Source: an uncultured Fenollaria sp. (GTDB lineage: Bacteria; Bacillota; Clostridia; Tissierellales; Peptoniphilaceae). From it: a DNA stretch of 27,732 nucleotides. The stretch spans positions 1 through 27,732 of the forward strand of contig NZ_CAKPYL010000012.1 of the NCBI RefSeq assembly GCF_934202865.1, in the 5' to 3' direction. The notes below the pieces were generated by a model. It worked only from the letters and a program-made list of their open reading frames with translations. It did not search any database and had not been told where the DNA came from. The translations under genes were made by a program, and so were the position numbers. How positions within the stretch are numbered: position 1 is the stretch's first letter; the number at the start of each line of letters is the position of its first letter. Below are positions 6,600-16,202 of this stretch, in pieces.

Positions 6600-8953
6600 T
6601 GTTTGTTCAAGTTGTTATTGATACAAAATCGAGAGTTTTAGATAGAGTTTTTACTTATAAGACAGATGAAGCCATTAGCGTTGGTACAAGAGTTTTAGTT
6701 CCCTTTGGTAGGTCGAATAAGCCTAGCATCGCTGTGGTTTTAAACACTTGTGATGAAGTTGATATTGATGAAGCAAAGATCAAGTCCATAATCAAGGTGC
6801 TTGATGACAAGGCCATAATCGACGAGATGATGATAGAGCTTGCTCTATGGCTTAGAAATAGATACATCTCGACTTATAACGACGCGCTTAGACTAGTTTT
6901 TCCGCCAGGAGGAATTAAGGAGCTAGAGCTTTTTTACTATGCTAATGCTGATGTGCTTGGTCTTGAAAAAGATAAGGCATATACAAAGGATGAACTACTC
7001 AAAATCATTACAGCTAGTGATTTTACTAAGCTTATTAAAGACAATATCATTAGTGAAAAGTATAAGATTAAGCAAAAAGTAAAGGAGCACTACGAAAAAT
7101 ACATTAGCCTCGTGACTTATGACGAGGGCGTTAGTGAAAAGCAAAGAGCCGTACTTGATTATCTAAGGGACAATGATGGCAGCGCTTTGGAGAAAAATAT
7201 AATCACTAGTCTTAATATATCGTCTTCACCGATAAAAACTCTTTTGAAAAAGGGTTTAGTGAGGGAAGATTTTATTCAAGAGTCGAGGAAGAGGGCTTAT
7301 AATGTAGATTCTTACGAAAAGATTAAGCTAAATAAGGAGCAAGAAAAGGTTTACAAGCGCATGGAGCACTCGCTCGAACATGACTTAGGTGAAAAGTTTT
7401 TACTAAGAGGTGTGACTGGATCGGGCAAGACAGAAATTTACTTACATCTTGTTGAAAAATGTCTTCAAATGGGTAAAGATGCTATAGTACTAGTACCTGA
7501 AATAAGTCTTACGCCACAAACGATTAGGCGCTTTATTGGACGCTTTCAAAGAAAGGTTCACGTGCTTCATTCAAAGCTAAGTCTATCCGAACGCTTTGAC
7601 GAGTATAACGATATAAAATCGACTTCGCCAAGCATAGTTATAGGTGCGCGTTCAGCAATATTTGCTCCGTGCAGAAACTTAGGACTCATAATCATGGATG
7701 AAGAGCACGATCAAAGCTACATATCAGATATGAATCCAAAGTACCAAACAGACGAAGTGGCTTATTACAGAAGCATGAGCGAGGGAGCGACGCTATTATT
7801 AGCAAGCGCTACACCATCGATATCGTCTTACTATAATGCCAAGCACGGCATATATGAGCTACTTGAGCTTGACAAGAAGGCGAAGGGACAAAAGGAAGCT
7901 GATATAGAGCTAGTTAATATGATTGACGAGATTCAAAGAGGAAATATCAGTCAGATCTCATCTAGATTTTTTGAAGTTATTGACGAGAATCTTAAGGCGA
8001 AGAAGCAAAGCATAGTCTTTTTAAATAGACGCGGCTATAACAAGGAGATATTCTGTAAGAGCTGCGGATACACATTTACTTGTGATAACTGCGACGTGAG
8101 CATGACCTATCACAAGGGCATAAACAAGCTTAAGTGTCACTACTGCGGTCTTGTGAAGAACATTCCAAAGACCTGTCCAAGATGCGGGGCGCAAAGCTTA
8201 AGCTTCGCTGGCTATGGCATAGAGAAGGTTGAGGAGCTACTAAGAAAGACTTTTCCAGAAGCAAAGATACTTAGAGCAGACAGCGACACGATCAAAACTG
8301 AGGACGATTACATCAATTTATACAAGAAAATGAATTCGGGAGCAGTCGATATACTTATTGGCACTCAGATGATTAGCAAGGGACTTGACTTTAAGAATGT
8401 TGATGCGGCAATCATTGTATCGATCGATGCTAATCTAAATTTCCCAAGCTATTCGGCGAGCGAAGACACATATAATTTAATCACTCAAGTGGCTGGCAGA
8501 GCTGGACGCGATGAAAAAGGCAGAGTGCTTCTACAAAGCTACGCTATTGACAATGAGACCATTGGCTATGCTATGAAGGGTAATTACGAGGCTTTCTACA
8601 GAAATGAAATTGCTTTAAGACAAGAGTTTCTTTATCCGCCATTCATCAATATGATATACATCGTCGGAACTAGCCTTGATAAAAACATTGTCCAAGCTGA
8701 GATGGAGTACTTAAGAAGCGATATCGAGAGCTATTTAAATAAAAATGATATCAGATGCAATGTCTCAAAGCTAATGCAATGCGCGATTGAAAAGATAAAT
8801 GCAAGCTACAGATATCAAATCATATTGAAGTACACAAACACTTATTCGAAAGAGATAAAAGATTATATTCGCTTCATTTTATATAGAAGCAAATTTGCGA
8901 AGAACAAAAAAGTAAATTATAACATTTATATAAATCCAAGAAATTTTTTATAG
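6599..8953 (+). CDS. priA: Replication restart helicase PriA
   Basis: PriA recognises stalled forks and reloads the replisome. The 784-residue product has an N-terminal 3'-DNA-binding domain (1-105), a winged-helix segment, and a DEAH-like helicase with Walker A GVTGSGKTE (K277) and DEEH at 367-370. It also has eight zinc-binding cysteines (486, 489, 495, 498, 513, 516, 526, 529) in CKSCG, CDNC, CHYC and CPRC. Helicase motifs V and VI appear as IGTQMISKGLDF and TQVAGRAGRDEKGR. All catalytic features are intact. It overlaps coaBC by one base and is followed by def after 9 bp. Confidence 0.97.
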   Translation: MFVQVVIDTKSRVLDRVFTYKTDEAISVGTRVLVPFGRSNKPSIAVVLNTCDEVDIDEAKIKSIIKVLDDKAIIDEMMIELALWLRNRYISTYNDALRLVFPPGGIKELELFYYANADVLGLEKDKAYTKDELLKIITASDFTKLIKDNIISEKYKIKQKVKEHYEKYISLVTYDEGVSEKQRAVLDYLRDNDGSALEKNIITSLNISSSPIKTLLKKGLVREDFIQESRKRAYNVDSYEKIKLNKEQEKVYKRMEHSLEHDLGEKFLLRGVTGSGKTEIYLHLVEKCLQMGKDAIVLVPEISLTPQTIRRFIGRFQRKVHVLHSKLSLSERFDEYNDIKSTSPSIVIGARSAIFAPCRNLGLIIMDEEHDQSYISDMNPKYQTDEVAYYRSMSEGATLLLASATPSISSYYNAKHGIYELLELDKKAKGQKEADIELVNMIDEIQRGNISQISSRFFEVIDENLKAKKQSIVFLNRRGYNKEIFCKSCGYTFTCDNCDVSMTYHKGINKLKCHYCGLVKNIPKTCPRCGAQSLSFAGYGIEKVEELLRKTFPEAKILRADSDTIKTEDDYINLYKKMNSGAVDILIGTQMISKGLDFKNVDAAIIVSIDANLNFPSYSASEDTYNLITQVAGRAGRDEKGRVLLQSYAIDNETIGYAMKGNYEAFYRNEIALRQEFLYPPFINMIYIVGTSLDKNIVQAEMEYLRSDIESYLNKNDIRCNVSKLMQCAIEKINASYRYQIILKYTNTYSKEIKDYIRFILYRSKFAKNKKVNYNIYINPRNFL

Positions 8954-8962
8954 GAGGTAAAG

Positions 8963-9466
8963 ATGGCACTTAGAAATATTAGACACGACGAAGATGAAAT
9001 TCTTAGAAAACAATCTAAGCTAGTTAAAGTTTTTGACGATAGACTTAAAGAGCTAGAAGATGACATGATAGAGACTATGAATCACGCGGAAGGCGTTGGT
9101 CTTGCTGCAGTACAAGTAGGTATACTTAAGCAAATGATAGTCATAGACATAGGCGAAGGACCTATGGTTTTTGTAAATCCAGAAATACTTGAAACAGAAG
9201 GCAGTTGCGACGATTACGAAGGCTGTCTATCAGTTCCGGGCTACTCTGGCGTGGTTGAAAGACCTGAAAAGCTTAAGCTTAAGTATCAAGACCTTGAAGG
9301 CAATGAACATGAGCTTGAGACTGAAGGCTTCTTGACTAGAGTAATATGCCACGAGACAGATCATTTGAAGGGCATTTTATATACTGACAAAGCTAAAGAA
9401 ATGTATACAAATGAAGAGCTTAAGGCAAAATTAGATAAAGAACATAAGATGGAAGAGGCTAAATAA
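8963..9466 (+). CDS. def: Peptide deformylase
   Basis: This metal-dependent enzyme removes the N-formyl group from nascent proteins. The 167-residue product shows the three family motifs: GVGLAAVQ (44-51), EGCLS (86-90, metal ligand C88) and HETDH (130-134). The residue before the last motif is cysteine (ICHETDH), where many homologues have glutamine. The strong site AGGAGGT precedes the ATG. It overlaps fmt by one base, so the enzymes adding and removing the formyl group are made from the same message. Confidence 0.97.
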   Translation: MALRNIRHDEDEILRKQSKLVKVFDDRLKELEDDMIETMNHAEGVGLAAVQVGILKQMIVIDIGEGPMVFVNPEILETEGSCDDYEGCLSVPGYSGVVERPEKLKLKYQDLEGNEHELETEGFLTRVICHETDHLKGILYTDKAKEMYTNEELKAKLDKEHKMEEAK

Positions 9467-10398
9467 TGAAAGTCATTTACATGGGAACGCCATTATTCAG
9501 CTTGGCTCCATTAAAGGCTTTAAAGGACCATGGCTTTGATATAGCTATGCTTATTACGCAGCCAGACAGAAGACGCGGTAGAAAGATGCAAATCACTTAC
9601 TCAGAGCTAAAGACTTATGCTCTTGAAAACGATATAGAAGTCTTTCAGCCGGAAGATGTCAATAGCTCTGAGTCAATAGAAAAAATAAAAAATACAGAGG
9701 CAGATGTCATCGTGGTAGCCTCATATGGACAAATAATTAAAGAAGAGATACTTTATATGAAGAAGTATCACTCGATAAATATACACGCATCACTATTACC
9801 AAAGTATAGAGGAGCGGCGCCAGTTCAAGCGGCAATCATAAACGAAGACGAAGTAACAGGCATCACTCTTATGAAGATGGCAAAGGGACTTGACACAGGA
9901 AACATACTTATGTCAAGAGAGATAGCTATTGCGGATGATGACACGGCAGATACACTTACTATGAAATTATCTAATTTAGGCGCAGAGATGATAGTAGAGT
10001 ACCTAAGTGAACTTACTGCGCTTGACGAGGGAAGCCCACAAGATGATGCAAAGAGCTCTTATGTAAAGATGATTAAAAAAGAAGACGCTTTTATTGACTT
10101 TAACGAAAGTGCTTCTAAGATAGAACACACAATTAGGGCTATGCAGCCATGGCCAGTTGCCTTCACTACTTACAAGGGCGAGAATATGAAGATATTTAAG
10201 GCTGCCATTGTCAAAGATAATAGTGATAAAAAGGCGGGTACTATACTAAATGTTAACGAAGATGGCATCTTAGTAAAGTGCAAGGACGAGGCCATCATCA
10301 TAAGTGAAGTGCAAATGCCAAATAAGAAGAGAATGAAGGTTTCTGATTATATAAGAGGAAACAAAATTGAAATAGGTGAAAGGCTAGGGGATAGATAA
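9466..10398 (+). CDS. fmt: Methionyl-tRNA formyltransferase
   Basis: Fmt formylates initiator Met-tRNA using 10-formyltetrahydrofolate. The 310-residue length is typical. The catalytic triad is visible as N105 and H107 in INIHASLLPKYRGAAP and D143 in GLDTGNIL. The N-terminal motif is MGTPLFSLAPL, slightly divergent from the usual GTPxFA, and the loop QPDRRRGR matches the family. The C-terminal OB-like domain starts near 205 (YVKMIKKEDAFIDF). The gene overlaps def and yugP by one base at each end. Confidence 0.97.
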   Translation: MKVIYMGTPLFSLAPLKALKDHGFDIAMLITQPDRRRGRKMQITYSELKTYALENDIEVFQPEDVNSSESIEKIKNTEADVIVVASYGQIIKEEILYMKKYHSINIHASLLPKYRGAAPVQAAIINEDEVTGITLMKMAKGLDTGNILMSREIAIADDDTADTLTMKLSNLGAEMIVEYLSELTALDEGSPQDDAKSSYVKMIKKEDAFIDFNESASKIEHTIRAMQPWPVAFTTYKGENMKIFKAAIVKDNSDKKAGTILNVNEDGILVKCKDEAIIISEVQMPNKKRMKVSDYIRGNKIEIGERLGDR

Positions 10399-11111
10399 TG
10401 ATAAACTTTTTAATCTTTGCGGGAAGATATCATAATTATGTAAGTTCATACTTCATCTATATAATTCCAGCGATGCTACTAAGCTTATACGCTCAATTCA
10501 AGATACAAGCTGTATATAGAGAGTACATGGGAAGGATGAGTTCAATTGGCCGTAGCGGCGCAGAAGTTGCTAGAGCTATACTTGACAAGAATGGATTAAG
10601 AAATGTAAATATTAAGGAAGTGCCGGGCACTTTAAGTGATTTTTATGATCCAAGGGACAAGAGTCTTTCTTTGTCAAAAGACATATCAGATGGCACATCC
10701 ATCGCTTCAGTTGCTGTTGCTGCCCATGAGGTAGGCCACGCGATTCAAGATAAGGAAAGCTATCCAATGCTAAACTTAAGGAGCTTAATGGCGCCAGCTG
10801 TAAGCATTTCAAGCAGCTTAGCAATGTACTTGATACTTGGTGGCTTATTCTTTAATTTCATGAAGCTATTCGATATAGGCATAATCTTATATGGCATCAT
10901 AGTTCTATTCACACTAGTGACTCTACCAGTTGAGTTTAACGCATCAAGAAGGGCTTTGAACGAAATTAGCTCTATGCCGGGCGTTAATGAAGAGACCATA
11001 TATGGTTCAAAGAAAGTTTTAAAGGCAGCAGCTCTAACATATGTTGCAGCAGCCTTTGCAGCTATAAGTGAAATACTAAGACTACTTTCTATGAGGAGAA
11101 GAGATGATTAA
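10398..11111 (+). CDS. YugP-type membrane zinc metallopeptidase
   Basis: This is a 237-residue membrane protein with an N-terminal transmembrane segment (about 18-36), a cytoplasmic or extracytoplasmic catalytic stretch with HEVGH (110-114), two hydrophobic helices (137-157, 159-177) and a final one (208-228). LPVEFNASRRA (177-187) probably supplies the third metal ligand, E179. This pattern is the YugP/DUF2268-like zinc metallopeptidase family of Bacillota; its substrate is unknown. B. subtilis lacks a gene here, but many Clostridia have it between fmt and rsmB. It overlaps fmt by 1 bp and rsmB by 8 bp, so it is firmly inside the operon. Confidence 0.85.
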   Translation: MINFLIFAGRYHNYVSSYFIYIIPAMLLSLYAQFKIQAVYREYMGRMSSIGRSGAEVARAILDKNGLRNVNIKEVPGTLSDFYDPRDKSLSLSKDISDGTSIASVAVAAHEVGHAIQDKESYPMLNLRSLMAPAVSISSSLAMYLILGGLFFNFMKLFDIGIILYGIIVLFTLVTLPVEFNASRRALNEISSMPGVNEETIYGSKKVLKAAALTYVAAAFAAISEILRLLSMRRRDD

Positions 11112-12387
11112 GAATAACGACAGATACACAAGCTTTTTGATTTTGAAAGATATATTCGCGAGCGGAGCCTACTCAAACATCAGTTTAAGAACTGAGCTTA
11201 ATAAGCTTGATAAAGATATTTCAAAGTCTTTCGTAACAAAGCTTGTTTATGGCGTTGTAGAGAGAAAGAAATACCTTGATTATATCATCTCAAAGTTATC
11301 TTCAACAAAGCTAGAGAAGATCGATATAGAGATACTCATAATTATGGAGATGGCCCTATATCAAATCATATACATGGACAAGGTGCCCGATAGCGCTGCG
11401 GTTAATGAGGCAGTGAACCTTACTAAAAAAGTTAATAAGAGGCTTTCAGGCTTTGTCAATGCCAACCTAAGAAATTTTTTAAGAAATAAAGATGATTTAA
11501 TTAAAATCGATATAGCTGACGAAGACAAGATGCTAGCAGTAAAATATTCGCTTAATGAAGAATTTTTGGACTTATTAAATAGCGATTACGATAAAGAGAC
11601 TGTAATTAATTTTTTAGCTAGATCCATGGACGAAAGACTACTTAACCTGAGAGTGAATACAAATAAGACTAGTAAAAAAGCTATCGGAGCAGTTCTTGAG
11701 AAATTTGATATTAAATACAAAGAGAGCGATATATCTATTGACAGCCTCATCGTATATGACAAGGTAAACGATGTGATAAAAAGCTTATATAAGCAAGGTT
11801 ATGTTTCATTTCAAGACGCAACAAGCGCGAGTCTTCAAGATTATATAAAGCTTAATAAGGGCGATAAGGTCCTTGACCTATGCGCAGCGCCTGGTGGCAA
11901 GTCCATGCACATGGCAGAGAAACTTGAAGGATCAATAACGAGCTGCGATATATATGAGCATAAGATAAAACTTTTAGAGAGCGAGGCCCATAGACTTGGT
12001 CTTGACAATATTGATTTTAAAATCAATGATGCGATGAAATTAAATAAAGAATTTCTTAACAATTTTGATAAAGTTTTGATAGACGTACCATGCTCAGGAA
12101 GTGGTATAATATCTAGGAAGCCTGAAATAAAATATCAAATCGATATAAAAGAGCTTAAGGAGCTTAACGATAAGCAGTGGAAGATACTAAATATATCCAA
12201 AGACTACGTTAAGCGTGGCGGCTTGCTTATCTACAGCACATGCAGTATACTTAAGCTAGAAAACGAAATGATGCTAAAGAGATTTTTAGAAGAAAATAAT
12301 GATTTTACTTTGGAAAAATTTATTAAGCACATGCCTAGTGAAAAGATTAACGACGGCTTTTTCATTTCATATCTAAGGAAGGATTAA
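11104..12387 (+). CDS. rsmB: 16S rRNA m5C967 methyltransferase RsmB
   Basis: The 427-residue product has an N-terminal NusB-like domain (about 1-130, including LVYGVVERKKYLDYII) and a Rossmann methyltransferase domain. That domain has the SAM motif DLCAAPGGKS (258-267), DVPCSGSG (327-334) and IYSTCS, in which C380 is the expected nucleophile and C330 the release cysteine. It methylates cytosine 967 (E. coli numbering) of 16S rRNA with S-adenosylmethionine. It overlaps yugP by 8 bp; rlmN begins one base after its stop. B. subtilis has the same order as yloM-yloN. Confidence 0.95.
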   Translation: MIKNNDRYTSFLILKDIFASGAYSNISLRTELNKLDKDISKSFVTKLVYGVVERKKYLDYIISKLSSTKLEKIDIEILIIMEMALYQIIYMDKVPDSAAVNEAVNLTKKVNKRLSGFVNANLRNFLRNKDDLIKIDIADEDKMLAVKYSLNEEFLDLLNSDYDKETVINFLARSMDERLLNLRVNTNKTSKKAIGAVLEKFDIKYKESDISIDSLIVYDKVNDVIKSLYKQGYVSFQDATSASLQDYIKLNKGDKVLDLCAAPGGKSMHMAEKLEGSITSCDIYEHKIKLLESEAHRLGLDNIDFKINDAMKLNKEFLNNFDKVLIDVPCSGSGIISRKPEIKYQIDIKELKELNDKQWKILNISKDYVKRGGLLIYSTCSILKLENEMMLKRFLEENNDFTLEKFIKHMPSEKINDGFFISYLRKD

Positions 12388-12388
12388 T

Positions 12389-13420
12389 TTGACGAAGATT
12401 ATTAACAATATGTATATATCAGAGCTTGAAGAGTATTTCATAGAGCTTGGCGAGAAGAAGTTTAGAGCGAAGCAGCTCTTCGAGGCTATTCACAAGCAAA
12501 AGATAAAGAATATCGAAGATATAAGTACATTCTCACAAGATTTAAAAGAAAAACTTATTAATAGCTCTGAGATATATGGAGTAAAAAAAGTTTTAGAACT
12601 AAAATCAAAACTTGATGAAACAAAGAAATACCTTTTTGAGCTACACGATGGCAATATCATTGAGAGCGTCTTGATGAAGTATAAGTACGGCTACACTGTT
12701 TGCATATCGACACAAGTTGGCTGCAAGATGGGTTGCGCCTTTTGTGCATCGACTAAGAAAGGCTTTATAAGAAACCTATATGCCTCAGAGATGCTTGATG
12801 AGATATATGAGATAGAAAGGCTAAACGATATAAACGTATCAAACGTGGTTCTAATGGGTAGTGGCGAGGCGCTTGATAACTTTGATGAGCTTATAAGATT
12901 TATTGAGCTAATTAGCGCCAAAGAGGGCAAGAATCTATCGAAGAGAAACATCACTGTTTCAACTTGCGGTCTTGCTGACAAGATAGTGAAGCTCGCCGAA
13001 TATGATTATCCGATCACACTAACGATATCATTACATAATGCGGACGAAGAAGAGAGAAAGAAGATCATGCCGATTACAAAGAGCTATCCCTTTGATAAGC
13101 TTGTACCTGCACTTAAAGAGTATCAAGCAAAAATCAATAAGAGGATATCCTTTGAATACGTTTTAATCGACGGACTTAATGACTCTTATCAATCTGCTTT
13201 AGATATAAAAAATTTATTAAAAGATATTAAGTCACACATCAATTTAATTCCACTTAACAAGATCAAGGAGTATGACGAAGAGCCGAGCAGTTCTGAAAAT
13301 ATAATGAAGTTTAAAAAATATTTGGAAGATTTTGGCTTTAATGTAACCGTTAGGCGCGAGTTAGGAGCTGATATAAACGCTTCGTGTGGACAGCTTAGAA
13401 ATAATTATCTTGAACAATAG
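12389..13420 (+). CDS. rlmN: Radical SAM 23S rRNA (A2503-C2)/tRNA (A37-C2) methyltransferase RlmN
   Basis: RlmN is a radical SAM enzyme that methylates C2 of A2503 in 23S rRNA and A37 in some tRNAs. The 343-residue product has the 4Fe-4S triad C112, C116, C119 in CKMGCAFC. The two mechanistic cysteines C105 (TVCISTQ) and C333 (NASCGQLRNN) align with E. coli C118 and C355. ISLHNADEEERKKIMPI and FEYVLIDGLND are family motifs. The start is TTG at 12389, preceded by AGGAAGGA at 12375-12382. The next in-frame ATG (codon 8) has no ribosome binding site. Confidence 0.95.
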   Translation: MTKIINNMYISELEEYFIELGEKKFRAKQLFEAIHKQKIKNIEDISTFSQDLKEKLINSSEIYGVKKVLELKSKLDETKKYLFELHDGNIIESVLMKYKYGYTVCISTQVGCKMGCAFCASTKKGFIRNLYASEMLDEIYEIERLNDINVSNVVLMGSGEALDNFDELIRFIELISAKEGKNLSKRNITVSTCGLADKIVKLAEYDYPITLTISLHNADEEERKKIMPITKSYPFDKLVPALKEYQAKINKRISFEYVLIDGLNDSYQSALDIKNLLKDIKSHINLIPLNKIKEYDEEPSSSENIMKFKKYLEDFGFNVTVRRELGADINASCGQLRNNYLEQ

Positions 13421-13432
13421 GAGGTGGTCAAT

Positions 13433-14164
13433 GTGAATATTGGTTATGTATCAGACAAGGGTAAAACGAGAACAAATAATGAAGATAACTTTTTTATCTA
13501 TGATGATAATCCATTCCCTTTCTTTGTAATTGCTGATGGGGTTGGTGGACACAAGGCAGGCGAACTAGCTAGTAAGATGGCGGTCGACACCATTGCCGAT
13601 GTCTTGAAAAACACAAAGGATGCAGTTTGTATAGACGATGTCGAAGACGCTATAAGAACAAGCATAGTTAGCGCAAACAATTCCATTTACAAATATTCAA
13701 AGTTTAATAAAGAGTGCGAAGGCATGGGCACGACGATATTAGTCTGCGCCTATTACAAAAACACTTGCCTCATAGCTCATGTAGGTGACTCAAGAGCCTA
13801 CCTAATCAGAGAGCATGAGATAGCTCAGCTAACAGAGGACCACACCTTTGGAAACGAGCTAATCAAAAGGGCGGGAAGCAAAATTTTTAATATAAAAAAT
13901 ATAGATAACAAAAACGCTTTGACCAGAGCTTTGGGAACAGAGAAAACTGTTGTCATTGACACATATAAGTTTATTCACAGGAAGGACGACATAGTACTTT
14001 TATGTACAGATGGACTTAACAAAGAGGTCGAAGATAACTCGATACTTGCAATAGTAGAGAAGAACAAGAGCGTCTCAATGCAAAAGGTAGCTGAAGAGCT
14101 TAAGGATAGAGCTATACTTATGGGCGGAAGAGATAATGTTACTATAATAACTATAAAGGCTTAG
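13433..14164 (+). CDS. prpC: PP2C-family Ser/Thr protein phosphatase (PrpC)
   Basis: This is the metal-dependent phosphatase partner of PrkC. The protein (243 residues from GTG 13433) has the PP2C metal-binding pattern: RTNNEDNF, FFVIADGVGGHKAGE, HVGDSRAYL, TEDHTF and LCTDGLN, ending with GGRDNVTIITI. A GTG at 13424 is also in frame, but it overlaps the AGGAGG (13419-13424). The GTG at 13433 has correct 8-base spacing and gives the N-terminus MNIGYVSDKGKTR, so I chose it. An ATG at 13431 is out of frame. The gene ends 10 bp before prkC. Confidence 0.94.
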   Translation: MNIGYVSDKGKTRTNNEDNFFIYDDNPFPFFVIADGVGGHKAGELASKMAVDTIADVLKNTKDAVCIDDVEDAIRTSIVSANNSIYKYSKFNKECEGMGTTILVCAYYKNTCLIAHVGDSRAYLIREHEIAQLTEDHTFGNELIKRAGSKIFNIKNIDNKNALTRALGTEKTVVIDTYKFIHRKDDIVLLCTDGLNKEVEDNSILAIVEKNKSVSMQKVAEELKDRAILMGGRDNVTIITIKA

Positions 14165-14174
14165 AGGTGATAAA

Positions 14175-16202
14175 ATGGATAAGATGATAGGAAAACTTTT
14201 ATCGGATAGATATGAAATCTTAGAAAAAATTGGCGATGGAGGCATGGCAACTGTCTATAAAGCCAGATGTAGAGTATTAGACAGATATGTTGCTATAAAA
14301 ATTTTAAGACCTGAATATGCTAATGATGAAGAATTTATAAAGAAATTTAATAGAGAATCAAAGGCGGCTGCATCATTATCGAGCCAAAACATAGTTGGCA
14401 TATATGATGTAGGCACTGACACTATTGATGACGAGACTATTTATTACATCGTTATGGAATATATCGATGGAACTACTTTAAAGGACATAATTGATAGCAA
14501 GGGCAAACTTTCTGAAGATGATGCAATTGATTACTCAATTCAAATCCTTAGGGCTTTGAAGGACGCCCATGATCACAATGTTGTTCATAGAGACATAAAG
14601 CCTCATAACATAATGATTACAAAGCAAGGCGCAGTCAAAGTAACTGACTTTGGTATAGCAAGAGCATCGACATCAACTACAGTTACTACAACATCTGATG
14701 TACTCGGCTCAGTCCATTATATATCACCTGAACAAGCTAGAGGCGGCTACACTGATAATAAGACGGATATATATTCATTTGGTATAGTTTTATACGAGAT
14801 GTTAACAGGCAAAAAGCCATATGATGGGGACAATCCTATATCAGTAGCGATGAAGCAAATACAAGATGACATCGTTCCGCCGTCTGAGTACCTGCCTGGC
14901 ATGAACAAGAATCTTGAAAAGATCATACTTAAGTGTACAAGAAAGAAGCAAAGTGAGAGATATCAAAGCGTTGATGACATCTTAGCAGACTTTTTATACT
15001 TAGATGACGATGTTAGCTTTAATTATGACAAACAAAATGACAATTGGAATGATGAAACTGTTGTTTTAAAGCAAGAGGATATAATTCGTGAAGAAAGAAA
15101 CGAAAAGACAAAGAGAAATAGGGAGGAAAATATTTCTGAAATGAGACAATCAAACAGAAATCGCCGTAAAAAGAAAAAAGAAAATGGCTTAGCTGGCGTA
15201 TTCTTAGGAATAATAACAGCTCTACTACTAGTAGCTGGACTATTCTTTGGATATAACTATTTAAAAGGAGCTTTAAGCGGTGGTGGATCAGATGAAGTAG
15301 CTGTACCAAATATAGTTGGTGACGATTTAGACACAGCAAAATCAAAGCTTGAAAAACTTGGACTTTCTTATGAAGTAGTTGCTAAAGAGAAGATCGAAGG
15401 AAAACCTAATATTGTTACAAAACAAGACCCAGAAGCAGATTTTAAAGTTAAAAAAGATTTTAAGGTGTCATTAACTATATCTGAATCAGAAGATAGTGTT
15501 GAAGTGCCAAACATAGTTGGTGAAACAATACTTGATGCAGAAAGTATATTGTATAAGTATGGCTTAAAGCTTGCCGAACCAAGTTATGAAGAAGATAGTG
15601 AGCATGAAGAAGGAACCATAATTAGACAAGAACCTAGTCAAGGCTCACAAGCTGAAAAAAATACATTGGTTAAAGTGATAGTAAGTAAAGGCAATTCTAG
15701 TGGCATTGAACTACCTGATTTTAAGGGTAGAAATAAAGATGAGGTAATTAAAGAACTTACTGAATTAGGGCTTAAATATAAAATTACTAGTAAAGACAGT
15801 GAAGACTTTGATAAAGACATAGTTACTGATCAATCAATAACATCAGGATCAACTGTTCAAAAAGATGAAGTTATCGACCTTGTAGTATCTAAAGGCAAGA
15901 TCGAAAAGCCTGCCGAAGAAGAAACACCTGAAAATAATGAAACAAATGAAAAGCCAAAAGAAGATGAAAAGCCAAAGGAAAAGGCAGCAGTTGTTATAGA
16001 CATAGTTCTTCAAGCAGATCCAGACCTTGATCAAACACACTTCACTATAATTAAAAACTCTAACGGAGTAAAAGAAACTGTTTACGATCAAATGGTTAGT
16101 AAGGAAGATGGTCAAGTGAGATTCAAGTACAATGCTAAAGAAGGAGATACTTTTGATATTTACAAGAATGACACTTATATAACTACAAAGCAAGCGAACT
16201 AA
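14175..16202 (+). CDS. prkC: PASTA-domain membrane Ser/Thr protein kinase (PrkC/Stk)
   Basis: The 675-residue product has a Hanks-type kinase domain (about 13-275): glycine loop IGDGGMA, K42 in VAIK, HRDIKPHN (138-145), DFG (158-160), activation loop TTTSDVLGSVHYISPEQ and APE-equivalent PEQ. A basic stretch RNRRKKKKENG precedes a single transmembrane helix (about 338-360). Outside are three PASTA repeats (376-437, 442-505, 511-574; VPNIVG, VPNIVG, LPDFKG), a Pro/Glu/Lys-rich linker (577-603) and a final domain of about 70 residues of unclear identity. PASTA kinases sense peptidoglycan or lipid II and control growth and germination. It follows prpC and overlaps rsgA by one base. Confidence 0.95.
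   Translation: MDKMIGKLLSDRYEILEKIGDGGMATVYKARCRVLDRYVAIKILRPEYANDEEFIKKFNRESKAAASLSSQNIVGIYDVGTDTIDDETIYYIVMEYIDGTTLKDIIDSKGKLSEDDAIDYSIQILRALKDAHDHNVVHRDIKPHNIMITKQGAVKVTDFGIARASTSTTVTTTSDVLGSVHYISPEQARGGYTDNKTDIYSFGIVLYEMLTGKKPYDGDNPISVAMKQIQDDIVPPSEYLPGMNKNLEKIILKCTRKKQSERYQSVDDILADFLYLDDDVSFNYDKQNDNWNDETVVLKQEDIIREERNEKTKRNREENISEMRQSNRNRRKKKKENGLAGVFLGIITALLLVAGLFFGYNYLKGALSGGGSDEVAVPNIVGDDLDTAKSKLEKLGLSYEVVAKEKIEGKPNIVTKQDPEADFKVKKDFKVSLTISESEDSVEVPNIVGETILDAESILYKYGLKLAEPSYEEDSEHEEGTIIRQEPSQGSQAEKNTLVKVIVSKGNSSGIELPDFKGRNKDEVIKELTELGLKYKITSKDSEDFDKDIVTDQSITSGSTVQKDEVIDLVVSKGKIEKPAEEETPENNETNEKPKEDEKPKEKAAVVIDIVLQADPDLDQTHFTIIKNSNGVKETVYDQMVSKEDGQVRFKYNAKEGDTFDIYKNDTYITTKQAN

Noticed and set aside
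12102..12110. TGGTATAAT inside rsmB as an internal promoter
   Set aside because: The bases encode the conserved Ser-Gly-Ile-Ile after the catalytic PC motif, and no usable -35 lies 16-18 bp upstream.
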